Assembly (NCBI GenBank): GCA_902593125.1
Contig: CACJGU010000004.1
Coordinates: 33,916-97,915 of the forward strand
DNA: 64,000 nucleotides
Origin: an uncultured Alphaproteobacteria bacterium
Lineage (GTDB): Bacteria; Pseudomonadota; Alphaproteobacteria; HIMB59; GCA-002718135
Direction: 5' to 3'
Shown: piece by piece, positions 18,231 to 26,570 of the stretch
How positions within the stretch are numbered: position 1 is the stretch's first letter
Layout: every line of letters begins with the position of its first letter
Notes under the pieces: generated by a model
What the model saw: only the letters and a program-made list of their open reading frames with translations
Database searches by the model: none
Told to the model about the DNA's origin: nothing
Translations under genes and position numbers: made by a program

Positions 18231-19210
18231 ATTTTTGGAACATTCATCGTTATGCAATGAATATTTCCTCCACCATAATTTATATTTTCAGTTTGCAACA
18301 TAATAATTTCTCTATTTGGGAATAATTCTTCAAAAATAATTTTAACCTCTTTGTCTTCGTAAACATTGAATTTAGGTAGAATAATTTTATTTTTACTGAA
18401 ATAAAAATTTATATATGAGCTAATAATATTTTTATTATTAATCGTCTTTCTTGTGGGCAAAGGAATTTCAATCAAATCATATATCTGATTAGTATCTTTA
18501 AAAAAGTTAATAAGGTCAGCTTTGTTTTTTTCTAATATTTCATAATTAGGATCTAATTTGTGAGTTGTAGCTATTAAATATTTATTTTTTCCAATAGGGC
18601 ATAATAAATTATCAACATGCCCATCAGTATCGTCATCCTTTAGACCATTTTCAAACAAAAAAATGTGATTTAAATCAAATAAGATTTTAAATTCTTTAAT
18701 AATATATTCACTACTATGTTTTTGTTTTCTATTTTTATTAAATATTACACTTTTTGTGCTGAATAAATTTTTTTTATCATCATAGGTGATTGCTCCTCCC
18801 TCAATAACAAGGTCGGAGGTTTTTGTTGGAATATTTAAATAGTTTGAAATAAATTTTGATATTTTATTATCATTAAAATAATCTGGATACTTTCCATAAC
18901 CATTAAATTCAAAACTGATTGATTTTAATTTTTGATCTTCATTATAAAAAATTGGTGCTATATCTCGCATCCAAGAATCATCTAATTTACATTCTACAAT
19001 ATCTATATTTTTATGATCTGTTTTATTTTGGATTTCATTTATGTTTTCTTTGTTTGATAAGACAATTACATGTTCAGTTTTTGCAATTTCTTTAATAACA
19101 TTGGCTACTTCATCTCTGGCTTTATTAATTACTTTACCATAAAGGTCTTTATTGCATGGCCAAGCAATAAGACAATATTGGTGATCATGCCATTCAGGAA
19201 TTAGTTTCAT
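18227..19210 (-). CDS. aguA: Agmatine deiminase
   Basis: The 327-residue enzyme is a peptidylarginine-deiminase-fold protein. Visible active-site parts are DSWMRDIAP near residue 78, EGGAI near 142, DTDGHVD near 199 and the nucleophile Cys319 in GGGNIHCIT. It converts agmatine to N-carbamoylputrescine plus ammonia. It is the first gene of the polyamine operon read on the minus strand, overlaps aguB by 4 bases, and is divergent from the HD-domain gene, with 28 bases between the two starts. Confidence 0.93.
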   Translation of the reverse strand: MKLIPEWHDHQYCLIAWPCNKDLYGKVINKARDEVANVIKEIAKTEHVIVLSNKENINEIQNKTDHKNIDIVECKLDDSWMRDIAPIFYNEDQKLKSISFEFNGYGKYPDYFNDNKISKFISNYLNIPTKTSDLVIEGGAITYDDKKNLFSTKSVIFNKNRKQKHSSEYIIKEFKILFDLNHIFLFENGLKDDDTDGHVDNLLCPIGKNKYLIATTHKLDPNYEILEKNKADLINFFKDTNQIYDLIEIPLPTRKTINNKNIISSYINFYFSKNKIILPKFNVYEDKEVKIIFEELFPNREIIMLQTENINYGGGNIHCITMNVPKI

Positions 19211-19238
19211 ATTAATTGAAAATATGTATAATTAGAAC

Positions 19239-19802
19239 ATGACTAAAGATGAAGTAAAATTCACTGAAATGAAACATGGCGATAAAGAAGACTATGAACT
19301 TCTAGCAAATTTTGAGGATAAATTCATAGAAGGTACTGCGGATAGAATAGTAAGAGTTTTAGAAGGCCTAGATAAATCTCTTGGTGGTTATCAAGTTTCA
19401 AGATTAGAACATTCACTTCAAACTGCATCTAGAGCTTTACGAGAGGAAGCTTCTGAAGAAATGGTAGTTGCATCTTTATTGCATGATATTGGAGATGAGA
19501 TAGCACCTCTTAATCATTCTGAACTTGCAGCAGCAGTTTTAAAACCGTTTGTCTCTGAAAAAACAAGATGGATTGTCGAGCAACACGGTTTATTTCAAGC
19601 TTATTACTATAATCACCATTATGGTAAAGATAGAAATCTTAGAGATAAATTTAAAGGTCATGAACACTTTCAAGATACAATCAATTTTTGTGAAAGATGG
19701 GATCAAGCATCTTTTGATCCAAACTACGATACAATACCATTAAAAGAATTTGTTCCAATGGTTCAAAGAATTTTTAATAGAACTCCCTATAGAAATTTAT
19801 AA
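19239..19802 (+). CDS. HD-domain protein, PhnZ/TmpB-like oxygenase or phosphohydrolase
   Basis: The 187-residue protein has an HD core: His58 in RLEHSLQTA, His82-Asp83 in LLHDIGDE, further histidines at 93, 116 and 126-127, and Asp155 in RWDQASFDP. The LEHxLQTA segment 24 residues before the HD pair resembles PhnZ and TmpB, which are mixed-valent diiron oxygenases that cleave aminophosphonates, rather than ordinary nucleotide phosphohydrolases. The convergent partner is a betainyl-CoA thioesterase-like gene with no gap. A role in quaternary-amine metabolism is therefore possible. The family assignment is by eye; function is unknown. Confidence 0.65.
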   Translation: MTKDEVKFTEMKHGDKEDYELLANFEDKFIEGTADRIVRVLEGLDKSLGGYQVSRLEHSLQTASRALREEASEEMVVASLLHDIGDEIAPLNHSELAAAVLKPFVSEKTRWIVEQHGLFQAYYYNHHYGKDRNLRDKFKGHEHFQDTINFCERWDQASFDPNYDTIPLKEFVPMVQRIFNRTPYRNL

Positions 19803-20270
19803 TTATTTTTTTAATTTATGAATTAAGGATAAATCACCTGGATTAAAACTACTTTTATTATTTTCAATAAAATTATCTATACTGCTTTGCTTTTCTTGTT
19901 CTATTTCTGCTACTTTCCTAATATTTAGATCTACATATAATGAGCATACTTCTGTTGTTGCAGCTCTATAACCTTCTTCTTTATGAGTCATCTCCAACTT
20001 ATAGATTAATCTTTTTTTATCTCTATCTAAAAATAATAAGTTAATATCTACTTCATCTCCTTCTTTAACTTCTTTTTCATAAGTTGTATGAGACTCAACT
20101 GCAAAGGTAGTTTTCTTTTCTATTTTTGCTGAATCTTCTCCCATATTAAATTTTTTAAGTAACACTTCCCAACCTGCATCAAATAAATGAATATAAAAAG
20201 CTAGATTCATATGACCATTATAATCAGTCCATTCTTTTTTAACTTTTCCTGAATTTAAGTATATTTTCAT
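19803..20270 (-). CDS. cdhB: HotDog thioesterase, probably acting on betainyl-CoA
   Basis: The 155-residue protein has a 4HBT-like HotDog fold with the opening WTDYNGHMNLAFYIHLFD, where the Asp-x-x-x-His pattern is the usual catalytic region. Similar domains are fused to carnitine dehydrogenase in some rhizobia and stand as CdhB in Pseudomonas, releasing glycine betaine from betainyl-CoA. The divergent neighbours are a BKACE and a carnitine dehydrogenase-like gene, which fits that role. The exact acyl-CoA is inferred from context. Its stop abuts the HD-gene stop. Confidence 0.75.
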   Translation of the reverse strand: MKIYLNSGKVKKEWTDYNGHMNLAFYIHLFDAGWEVLLKKFNMGEDSAKIEKKTTFAVESHTTYEKEVKEGDEVDINLLFLDRDKKRLIYKLEMTHKEEGYRAATTEVCSLYVDLNIRKVAEIEQEKQSSIDNFIENNKSSFNPGDLSLIHKLKK

Positions 20271-20312
20271 AATTTTCTTTTATAATTATAAATATACTAG
20301 TAGATTAAAAAA

Positions 20313-21203
20313 ATGAATAATGAAGTGATAATTTCTTGTGCAGTTACTGGCTCTGGAGATACAGCGAACAAACACCCAGAATTACCTATAACACCAAAAC
20401 AAATAGCAGATGCTTCTATTGAAGCAGCAAAAGCGGGAGCTGCAATAGCGCACATTCATGTAAGAGAGCCAGATGGAAAACCATCAAGAAAATTGGAATA
20501 TTATAAAGAAGTTGCAGATCGAATAAGATCTTCAGATACAGATGTAGTTCTAAACTTTACAACAGGAATGGGTGGAGATTTTGAAATTGGAACAGGTAAA
20601 GATCCTCTTAACCCAGTTGGACCAAATACAGATATGATTGATGCTTTGAATAGGTTGGAGCATGTGGAAGAATTACTTCCTGAAATGTGTACTTTAGATT
20701 GTGGCACACTTAACTTTGGTGACTCAAATATGACATTTGTTCATACTCCAATGCAACTTAGATCTGCAGCAAAAAAAATGCAAGAGTTGGGAGTTAAACC
20801 GGAAATGGAAGCTTTTGAAATGGGTCACTTATGGTTTGCAAATCAACTTTATAAAGAAGGTTTAATTGATGGCCCTCCACTTTATCAAATATGTCTTGGA
20901 ATCCCATGGGGATCTCCTGCTACAACAACAGCAATGAAAGCAATGGCTGACATGATTCCCAAAGAAGGCTACTGGGCTGGATTTGGTATTGGAAGAACCC
21001 AAATGCCAATGGCAGCACAGGCAGTGATTTTAGGTGGGAATGTAAGAGTAGGTCTAGAAGACAATCTTTATCTAAAAAAAGGTGTTTTTGCTTCTAATGC
21101 TCAACTTGTTGAAAAAGCTAGATGCATTATTGAAGACTTAGGATCATCTATACTTAATCCTGAACAAGTTAGAGAAAAATTAAAATTAAAAAAACATTTT
21201 TAG
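20313..21203 (+). CDS. cdhC: BKACE family enzyme, probable 3-dehydrocarnitine cleavage enzyme
   Basis: The 296-residue protein is a beta-keto acid cleavage enzyme: the zinc-binding HIHVREPDG at residues 48-56 and the later [14 protein letters not shown] and [10 protein letters not shown] segments define the family. BKACE enzymes use acetyl-CoA to cut a beta-keto acid, giving acetoacetate and a new CoA ester. With carnitine dehydrogenase one base downstream and a thioesterase divergent, the likely reaction is 3-dehydrocarnitine plus acetyl-CoA to acetoacetate plus betainyl-CoA. Its codon use is slightly less AT-rich than its neighbours. Confidence 0.85.
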   Translation: MNNEVIISCAVTGSGDTANKHPELPITPKQIADASIEAAKAGAAIAHIHVREPDGKPSRKLEYYKEVADRIRSSDTDVVLNFTTGMGGDFEIGTGKDPLNPVGPNTDMIDALNRLEHVEELLPEMCTLDCGTLNFGDSNMTFVHTPMQLRSAAKKMQELGVKPEMEAFEMGHLWFANQLYKEGLIDGPPLYQICLGIPWGSPATTTAMKAMADMIPKEGYWAGFGIGRTQMPMAAQAVILGGNVRVGLEDNLYLKKGVFASNAQLVEKARCIIEDLGSSILNPEQVREKLKLKKHF

Positions 21204-21204
21204 T

Positions 21205-22134
21205 TTGAAAAATATCAAAAATATTTCTGTAATAGGAACTGGCGTAATAGGTACTGGTTGGATATTGCGTTTTTTAGCATGTAATAAAAAAGTTACAGCT
21301 TTTGATAAAAATAAAAAACAAATAGAATATCTTAAAAAAGAAATAGTCAGAACTGAACCAGTTATTCAAAAATTATACAAAAGAAAAATTAACTTAAAAA
21401 ATCTTAATTTTACTAATAATTTAGCTGAGGCAGTTAAGAATTCTGATCTAATTCAAGAAAATATTCCTGAAAGGTTACAATTAAAAAAAAAAGTTATCAA
21501 AGATATTAGTAAATTTGCACCAAAACAATCAATTATAGCTTCAAGTTCTTCTGGATTGTTACCTTCAAAATTACAAGCAGAATGTATTAATCCACAAAGG
21601 TTTATGATTGCTCATCCCTTTAATCCTGTTTATATTTTGCCTTTAGTTGAAATAGTTAAAGGCAATAAGACGAGTAAAATTTATTTTAAGAGAGCAAATA
21701 CATTTTATAAAAAAATTAAAATGAAAACTCTGTTGGTGGAAAAAGAACTACCAGGATTTCTATCTGATAGATTGCAAGAAGCATTATGGAGAGAGGGATT
21801 GCATATAATTAATGATGGTTACGGAACAACTAAGGATTTAGATGATGCGATCACTTACGGACCTGGTATGCGTTGGGCCTTAATGGGTACATTTCTAACA
21901 TTTCATTTAGCTGGAGGTGAATTAGGAATGAAACATATGTTAGATCAGTTTGGGCCAGCTTTAAAGCTTCCTTGGACAAAATTAAAATCACCAAAATTAA
22001 GTAAAGAATTAAAACAAAAAATAATTAATGGCACTGCTATTCAATCTAAAAAATTATCGATTAATAAACTGAGTAATATAAGAGATAACTTTTTAATTGA
22101 TTTGATTGAATTAAAGAAAAAATATAAGCTATAA
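21205..22134 (+). CDS. cdhA: Carnitine 3-dehydrogenase
   Basis: The 309-residue protein is a 3-hydroxyacyl-CoA dehydrogenase-fold oxidoreductase: NAD-binding GTGVIGTGW at 11-19, AHPFNPVYILPLVEIV near 135-150 with the catalytic His, and PGFLSDRLQEALWREGLHI, which is typical of carnitine dehydrogenases. It oxidises L-carnitine to 3-dehydrocarnitine with NAD. The start is TTG at 21205, one base after the BKACE stop. It lacks the C-terminal thioesterase domain of the rhizobial fusion; that function is the separate gene at 19803-20270. Confidence 0.85.
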   Translation: MKNIKNISVIGTGVIGTGWILRFLACNKKVTAFDKNKKQIEYLKKEIVRTEPVIQKLYKRKINLKNLNFTNNLAEAVKNSDLIQENIPERLQLKKKVIKDISKFAPKQSIIASSSSGLLPSKLQAECINPQRFMIAHPFNPVYILPLVEIVKGNKTSKIYFKRANTFYKKIKMKTLLVEKELPGFLSDRLQEALWREGLHIINDGYGTTKDLDDAITYGPGMRWALMGTFLTFHLAGGELGMKHMLDQFGPALKLPWTKLKSPKLSKELKQKIINGTAIQSKKLSINKLSNIRDNFLIDLIELKKKYKL

Positions 22135-22136
22135 AT

Positions 22137-23144
22137 ATGATAAAAACTTGTAAGTATGTTGCTTTAAAAAATTATATTCCCCTAGGATTGCCATCAGAAG
22201 ATGATTTTGAAATAAAAACAAAAGAAATTAAATTAAATAACAAAAATAATATTCATGTTTTAAATTCTTGGATTTCTGTTGATCCTTATATGAGAGCAAG
22301 AATGACAGAGAGAAAAAATTATAAACCACCATTTAAATTAGGTGAAGAAATGGAGGGTTATGCAATTGGTTCAGTTCAAGAGTCAGGTGATTATAATTTT
22401 AAAATAGGTGATACTGTTTTTAGCAATTTTGGAATGAGAGATAATTTTGTTTGTAATAGTAGTCAATTAAAAAAGATTACTTCTACAGATTTGCCTATTC
22501 AATCTTACTTAGGTCCATTAGGTATGACAGGACAAACAGCTTATATAGGTCTATTTAATTATGGGAAATTAAAAGCCGGACAATCCGTGCTTGTTTCATC
22601 AGCTGGTGGCAGTGTTGGATCGACAGTATGTCAAATTGCTAAAAATTTAGGTTGCACTGTTTATGCAAGTACTGGCTCTGATGAAAAAGTTAATTGGTTA
22701 AAAAATGAACTCAACGTAGATCACGCATTTAATTATAATAAAGTTGAAAATCTTATTCTGCATTTTAAAGAAATTTGCCCTGAAGGTTTTGATTTATATT
22801 TTGATAACGTTGGTGGTGATTTTTTAGAGTCTGCAATATTCAGAATGAAAAACTTTGGAAGAATAGTCATTTGTGGCAGAATATCTCAGATGAATGTAAC
22901 AAAGCCCCCAAGTGGTTTAAAAAATATGGCTCATGTGCTTGTGAAAAGATTAACCATAAAAGGATTTTTAATATTTGATCATGAAAATGATAATGAGCCA
23001 TTTGAAACCGATATGAAAGATTGGTTAAAAAATAACAAAATAAAATTTAAAGAGACAGTTTACGAGGGTTTAGAAAATGCTCCTAAAGCATTTATTGATT
23101 TACTTAATGGAAAAAATATAGGGAAGATGTTAGTTAAGATCTAA
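22137..23144 (+). CDS. NADP-dependent medium-chain oxidoreductase, CurA-like
   Basis: The 335-residue protein belongs to the zinc-free leukotriene B4 12-hydroxydehydrogenase branch of the MDR superfamily: the SVDPYMRARM segment near residue 45, GMTGQTAYIGL near 125, and the nucleotide-binding SAGGSVGSTVCQIAK near 150. Family members reduce or oxidise enones and related carbonyls with NADPH. It follows cdhA by 2 bases on the same strand, so it may act in the same pathway, but no step of carnitine breakdown clearly needs it. It overlaps the convergent regulator gene by 4 bases. Confidence 0.8.
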   Translation: MIKTCKYVALKNYIPLGLPSEDDFEIKTKEIKLNNKNNIHVLNSWISVDPYMRARMTERKNYKPPFKLGEEMEGYAIGSVQESGDYNFKIGDTVFSNFGMRDNFVCNSSQLKKITSTDLPIQSYLGPLGMTGQTAYIGLFNYGKLKAGQSVLVSSAGGSVGSTVCQIAKNLGCTVYASTGSDEKVNWLKNELNVDHAFNYNKVENLILHFKEICPEGFDLYFDNVGGDFLESAIFRMKNFGRIVICGRISQMNVTKPPSGLKNMAHVLVKRLTIKGFLIFDHENDNEPFETDMKDWLKNNKIKFKETVYEGLENAPKAFIDLLNGKNIGKMLVKI

Positions 23145-24580
23145 ATCGTTACGTATGGAGATGTGCCCCTATACCTAATATCAAGCTTCAACTCTTTATC
23201 GATTGGTGGAAATGCTCTTTGTTGACATTCAACCCTTGGACATATTCTACAAGAAACACCAATTGGCATTTGTAACTTCTTATTTGTGAGGTCAATTCCT
23301 TCAGAATAAACCAAATCTTTTGCATATTTCATGTCACATCCTAGGCCAATAGAAACAAAACTTTTTGGCATGCCATGTTTTTCAATCCCCTTTTCAAATG
23401 CTCTTGCTATACAAAAATAGACTTTTCCATCAGGCATTTTTGAAATTTGTGGGTGAATCTTTCCTGGATTTAAAAATGCAGTGTAAACATTCCATCTTGG
23501 ACATGATCCTCCATGTCTTGGAATATGAATTCCTGAAAGAGAAAATCTTTTAGAAACATTTCCTGCAATATCTGTTTTTAAAAAATGAAATGGAACACCA
23601 GCATTACCTGGTCTCTGTAAATTTGTTAGTCTATGTGTAACTTGCTCAAAGCTACAAGCATAGTGATGCATTAAAATTTCTACATCATATCTATGAAGTT
23701 TTGCACTCTTTAAAAAATCATCATAAGGCATCATAAATGCAGCTGCATAGTAATTTAACAATGAGAGTTTAAGTAAAGGAACAACCTCCTCAGACTCAAC
23801 ATTATTTTCTTTGATTACTTTGTCTATAACATCAGTAGCTTCCAGATAAGCAACTTGAGAAGCTAAATGAAAATTTCTTGAAGTGTATGTCAACATTTCA
23901 GACAAATAATAAGTTTTACTTTTTTCATCATATCGTTTGACTATTTTTTCATCTTGATCAATTGTTACTATTTTAACTTTGATACCGTGCTTTGATTGAA
24001 GATACTGTGTTAATCTTGAACCAGATCCAATATTTGGACCTATTTTAAGTCCTATTTCTTTTCTTAATTTTTCTGAACTTATTTCTAGATCATGAAAATA
24101 ATTTTTATTCTCTTGCAAAATATCTGAAACTATTTCAACTGGTAGTCTCGTTGGTTTTTCTATTGTGCCAGAATTAACATCCATTGTTTCAAGACGATTC
24201 TGCATATCCTCTTTAAAACTTTTAAATGAATCATTTATCGTTAATAGCGCTTTTGCAATGTTCGGATTGGATCCAATAAAATTACTAGTGTCATGGTTAG
24301 TAATTTTAAGATCATCAAAAATTTCATTACTCAAAACATCCATAACATCTGAAAGTAGACGTTTATTGGATTCTGCAGAGAAGTCCTTTATTGATAAATC
24401 TAGTTCCTCGGAAGCTTTAATTAACAACGAAAGAGGTATTTTACGTTTCCCACTTTCTATTAAATTTAAATAACTTGGTGATATTCCGATTGATTTAGAT
24501 AGTTTAGCTTGGGAAAAACCCTTGTTAATCCTTTGTTTTTTTAATCTTGGACCTAAATTTATATCAGCTTCTATATTCAT
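23141..24580 (-). CDS. XRE-family short-chain acyl-CoA regulator, RamB/ScfR type
   Basis: The 479-residue protein has an N-terminal helix-turn-helix (about 10-60, LKKQRINKGFSQAKLSKSIGISPS in two stretches), a central IrrE/ImmA-like domain whose HExxH is lost (SRNFHLASQVAYLE), and a C-terminal cysteine-bearing domain with SCRICPRVECQQRAFP. This layout is that of RamB (glyoxylate and acetate control) and of alphaproteobacterial ScfR-type regulators that sense short-chain acyl-CoA. Two direct TTTACA repeats overlap its start and the same site precedes the divergent small gene, suggesting autoregulation and control of that gene. Its carnitine-side neighbours release acetoacetate, which fits acyl-CoA sensing (inference). 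Confidence 0.85.
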   Translation of the reverse strand: MNIEADINLGPRLKKQRINKGFSQAKLSKSIGISPSYLNLIESGKRKIPLSLLIKASEELDLSIKDFSAESNKRLLSDVMDVLSNEIFDDLKITNHDTSNFIGSNPNIAKALLTINDSFKSFKEDMQNRLETMDVNSGTIEKPTRLPVEIVSDILQENKNYFHDLEISSEKLRKEIGLKIGPNIGSGSRLTQYLQSKHGIKVKIVTIDQDEKIVKRYDEKSKTYYLSEMLTYTSRNFHLASQVAYLEATDVIDKVIKENNVESEEVVPLLKLSLLNYYAAAFMMPYDDFLKSAKLHRYDVEILMHHYACSFEQVTHRLTNLQRPGNAGVPFHFLKTDIAGNVSKRFSLSGIHIPRHGGSCPRWNVYTAFLNPGKIHPQISKMPDGKVYFCIARAFEKGIEKHGMPKSFVSIGLGCDMKYAKDLVYSEGIDLTNKKLQMPIGVSCRICPRVECQQRAFPPIDKELKLDIRYRGTSPYVTI

Positions 24581-24594
24581 TTACAAAATTTACA
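24580..24594 (-). promoter_or_regulatory. Operator-like direct repeat at the regulator start
   Basis: On the minus strand TGTAAA occurs twice with a 3-base spacer (a 9-base period), ending at the ATG of the regulator gene. The plus-strand form is TTTACA AAA TTTACA. It matches the site before the divergent small gene (24673-24687). Binding by the regulator is inferred from position. Confidence 0.6.
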
Positions 24595-24672
24595 AATTAA
24601 AATTTTATCAAGTAATTATCTTTACATTAAAAATGAGTTATTTACTAGTTTTTTTTATAACTTTTATATAGA

Positions 24673-24687
24673 TGTAAACATTGTAAA
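24673..24687 (+). promoter_or_regulatory. Operator-like direct repeat before the small gene
   Basis: TGTAAA CAT TGTAAA lies two bases before the ATG at 24690. The hexamer, spacing and orientation to the start codon match those of the site at 24580-24594 before the regulator. A further single TTTACA is at 24621-24626. Confidence 0.6.
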
Positions 24688-24689
24688 TT

Positions 24690-24869
24690 ATGAACAGTAA
24701 ATTAACAGAAAACATTAAAAACCAAAAAGAAGGTTTAGAACAGAGTTCAATTGAGAATAAGGTCCTTGAGGGATCTATAGACTCCAACTACGATCTTAAT
24801 TTAGCTGAAGGAATTGAAGCTTATTACAGTGAAAGATATGGTTGGACACTCAGAAGAAAATCTATCTAA
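24690..24869 (+). CDS. Small uncharacterised protein, 59 residues
   Basis: ATG at 24690 opens a 59-codon frame to TAA at 24867-24869. The protein is hydrophilic with no membrane segment; the C-terminal half (GIEAYYSERYGWTLRRKSI) is rich in aromatic and basic residues and looks like a structured or conserved tail. I do not recognise it. Support for a real gene: it starts just after an operator-like site shared with the divergent regulator gene, and a good intrinsic terminator follows at 24947. It may be a direct target or partner of the regulator (inference). No Shine-Dalgarno is clear. Confidence 0.65.
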   Translation: MNSKLTENIKNQKEGLEQSSIENKVLEGSIDSNYDLNLAEGIEAYYSERYGWTLRRKSI

Positions 24870-24946
24870 TTCTTAGGCATTTTTTAAGGTTTATTTCCTC
24901 CTTAATTAATGTGTTTCCTTCCTTTAAGAATAAATAACAGCAATAT

Positions 24947-24979
24947 ACTTAGGCTAGAAACGGCCTAAGTTTTTGTTTT
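24947..24979 (+). terminator. Rho-independent terminator after the small gene
   Basis: Arms ACTTAGGC (24947-24954) and GCCTAAGT (24963-24970) form an 8-bp perfect stem with an 8-base loop, followed by TTTTGTTTT on the plus strand. On the minus strand no T-run follows, so it works for the small gene rather than the GMC gene whose stop it touches. Confidence 0.8.
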
Positions 24980-26570
24980 AATCTAGTAAAAAATCAGCTG
25001 CTCTTTCTGCGATCATTACTACACTTGCATTTAAATTGGCGCTTACAATATCAGGCATAATTGATGCATCTATAACTCTTAAATTTTCAATCCCATGTAC
25101 TTTTGTTTTTTGATCAACAACTGAATAATGATCTGTACCCATTTTATTTGTACAAGAAGGATGATATGCCGATTCAGCAGTGTTTCTAATAACTTCGTCT
25201 AATTCTTCATTAGATTGAATATCAATTCCGGGCCTTATTTCGTAATCAACATAATCTAAGAGTGATTTCTGAGAGCAAATATTTTTTGCAATTTTCACAC
25301 TTTCTCTCATTTGAATTAAATCCTCTCTATTTTGCAAGTAATTAAATTGGATTTGAGGTGACATATTAAAATCATTTGATTTTATTTTAACAAACCCCCT
25401 ACTCTTTGGCCTGTTAGGACATGCGTGAAATTGAAAAGCATCAAATTCAGGATTTGTTAAACCATGATCGATTACTAATGATGGAAAAAAATGAAATTGT
25501 AAATTTGGATGTGAATAATTTTTATTTGTTTTTACAAAACCACCTAACTCTAAATGTGAGTGAGCTAATTTACCTTTCTTGAAAGTAAACCATTTGCTTC
25601 CTTCAATACCTTGAGAAATAAAATTGGTTGATAAATCATATAATGTTTCTTTTTTCTTTGATTTATATTGAATATATATTTCTAAATGATCTTGAAGATT
25701 TTCACCAACTCCTTTTAAATCATTAATTATGGGAATTCCAAAATCTTTAAGATGTGCAGCATTACCTATTCCTGAGAGTTGAAGTATTTTTGGTGAATTA
25801 ATTGAGCCTGCACTAAGTATTACTTCTTTATTTGCATAAAAATAATGTGTCTTGTTGTTTTTTATATATTCTATCCCAATTGCAACCTTATCTTTAAAAA
25901 TTATTTTTTTTACATATGTTTTTTTTACTATTTGAAGATTTTTTCTGTTTTTTATTGGATCTAAATAAGCTTTAGGAATACTTTGACGAACACCTTTATC
26001 AATTGTTACATCAAATGTACCAAATCCTTCATTATTAAGACTATTTGAATCTTCAAAGATATTATAGCCAGCTTCTTTTGCAGCTTTTAAAACTGCATTA
26101 AATAATGGAAACTTTTTATCTATTTGAGATTTATTTACTTTTAATGGACCATTGTTGCCTCTTAGATTATTTTTTCCAGACCATGTTTCTAGTTTTTTAT
26201 AATATGGTAAAACTTTACTATAGCTCCATTGATCTAAACCATAAGACTCCCATCTATCAAAATCCTCCTTATGCCCCCGAGCAAAAACCATACCATTATG
26301 GGAGGAGCAACCTCCTAACATCTTACCCCTAGGACAATATAATGATCTGTTATTTAAATAAGGTTCAGGCTCAGTATAATATTTCCAATTGTATTTTGGA
26401 TCATGCATCACATAAAGTAATGCACTTGGCATATCAACTTTCCATGTATTATTAGAGGGGCCAGCTTCAAATAAAGTTACTTTATTTTTTGAATGAGATG
26501 ATAGTCTATTTGCTAGTACACAACCTGCTGAACCGGCACCAATTATTATATAATCAGTGTGTTGAGACAC
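24978..26570 (-). CDS. GMC-family oxidoreductase, choline dehydrogenase-like
   Basis: The 530-residue flavoprotein has an ADP-binding motif GAGSAGCVLANRLS near residue 10, the GMC signature 1 region PRGKMLGGCSSHNGM near 80-93, and the C-terminal SAYHPSCTNKMGTD with the catalytic histidine, ending in NLRVIDASIMPDIVSANLNA. GMC enzymes oxidise alcohols to aldehydes with FAD. BetA is the nearest named member, but many paralogues act on other alcohols. It starts with GTG overlapping the SDR stop by one base and is the last gene of the ABC-transporter operon, so its alcohol probably comes from that pathway. Confidence 0.85.
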   Translation of the reverse strand: MSQHTDYIIIGAGSAGCVLANRLSSHSKNKVTLFEAGPSNNTWKVDMPSALLYVMHDPKYNWKYYTEPEPYLNNRSLYCPRGKMLGGCSSHNGMVFARGHKEDFDRWESYGLDQWSYSKVLPYYKKLETWSGKNNLRGNNGPLKVNKSQIDKKFPLFNAVLKAAKEAGYNIFEDSNSLNNEGFGTFDVTIDKGVRQSIPKAYLDPIKNRKNLQIVKKTYVKKIIFKDKVAIGIEYIKNNKTHYFYANKEVILSAGSINSPKILQLSGIGNAAHLKDFGIPIINDLKGVGENLQDHLEIYIQYKSKKKETLYDLSTNFISQGIEGSKWFTFKKGKLAHSHLELGGFVKTNKNYSHPNLQFHFFPSLVIDHGLTNPEFDAFQFHACPNRPKSRGFVKIKSNDFNMSPQIQFNYLQNREDLIQMRESVKIAKNICSQKSLLDYVDYEIRPGIDIQSNEELDEVIRNTAESAYHPSCTNKMGTDHYSVVDQKTKVHGIENLRVIDASIMPDIVSANLNASVVMIAERAADFLLD

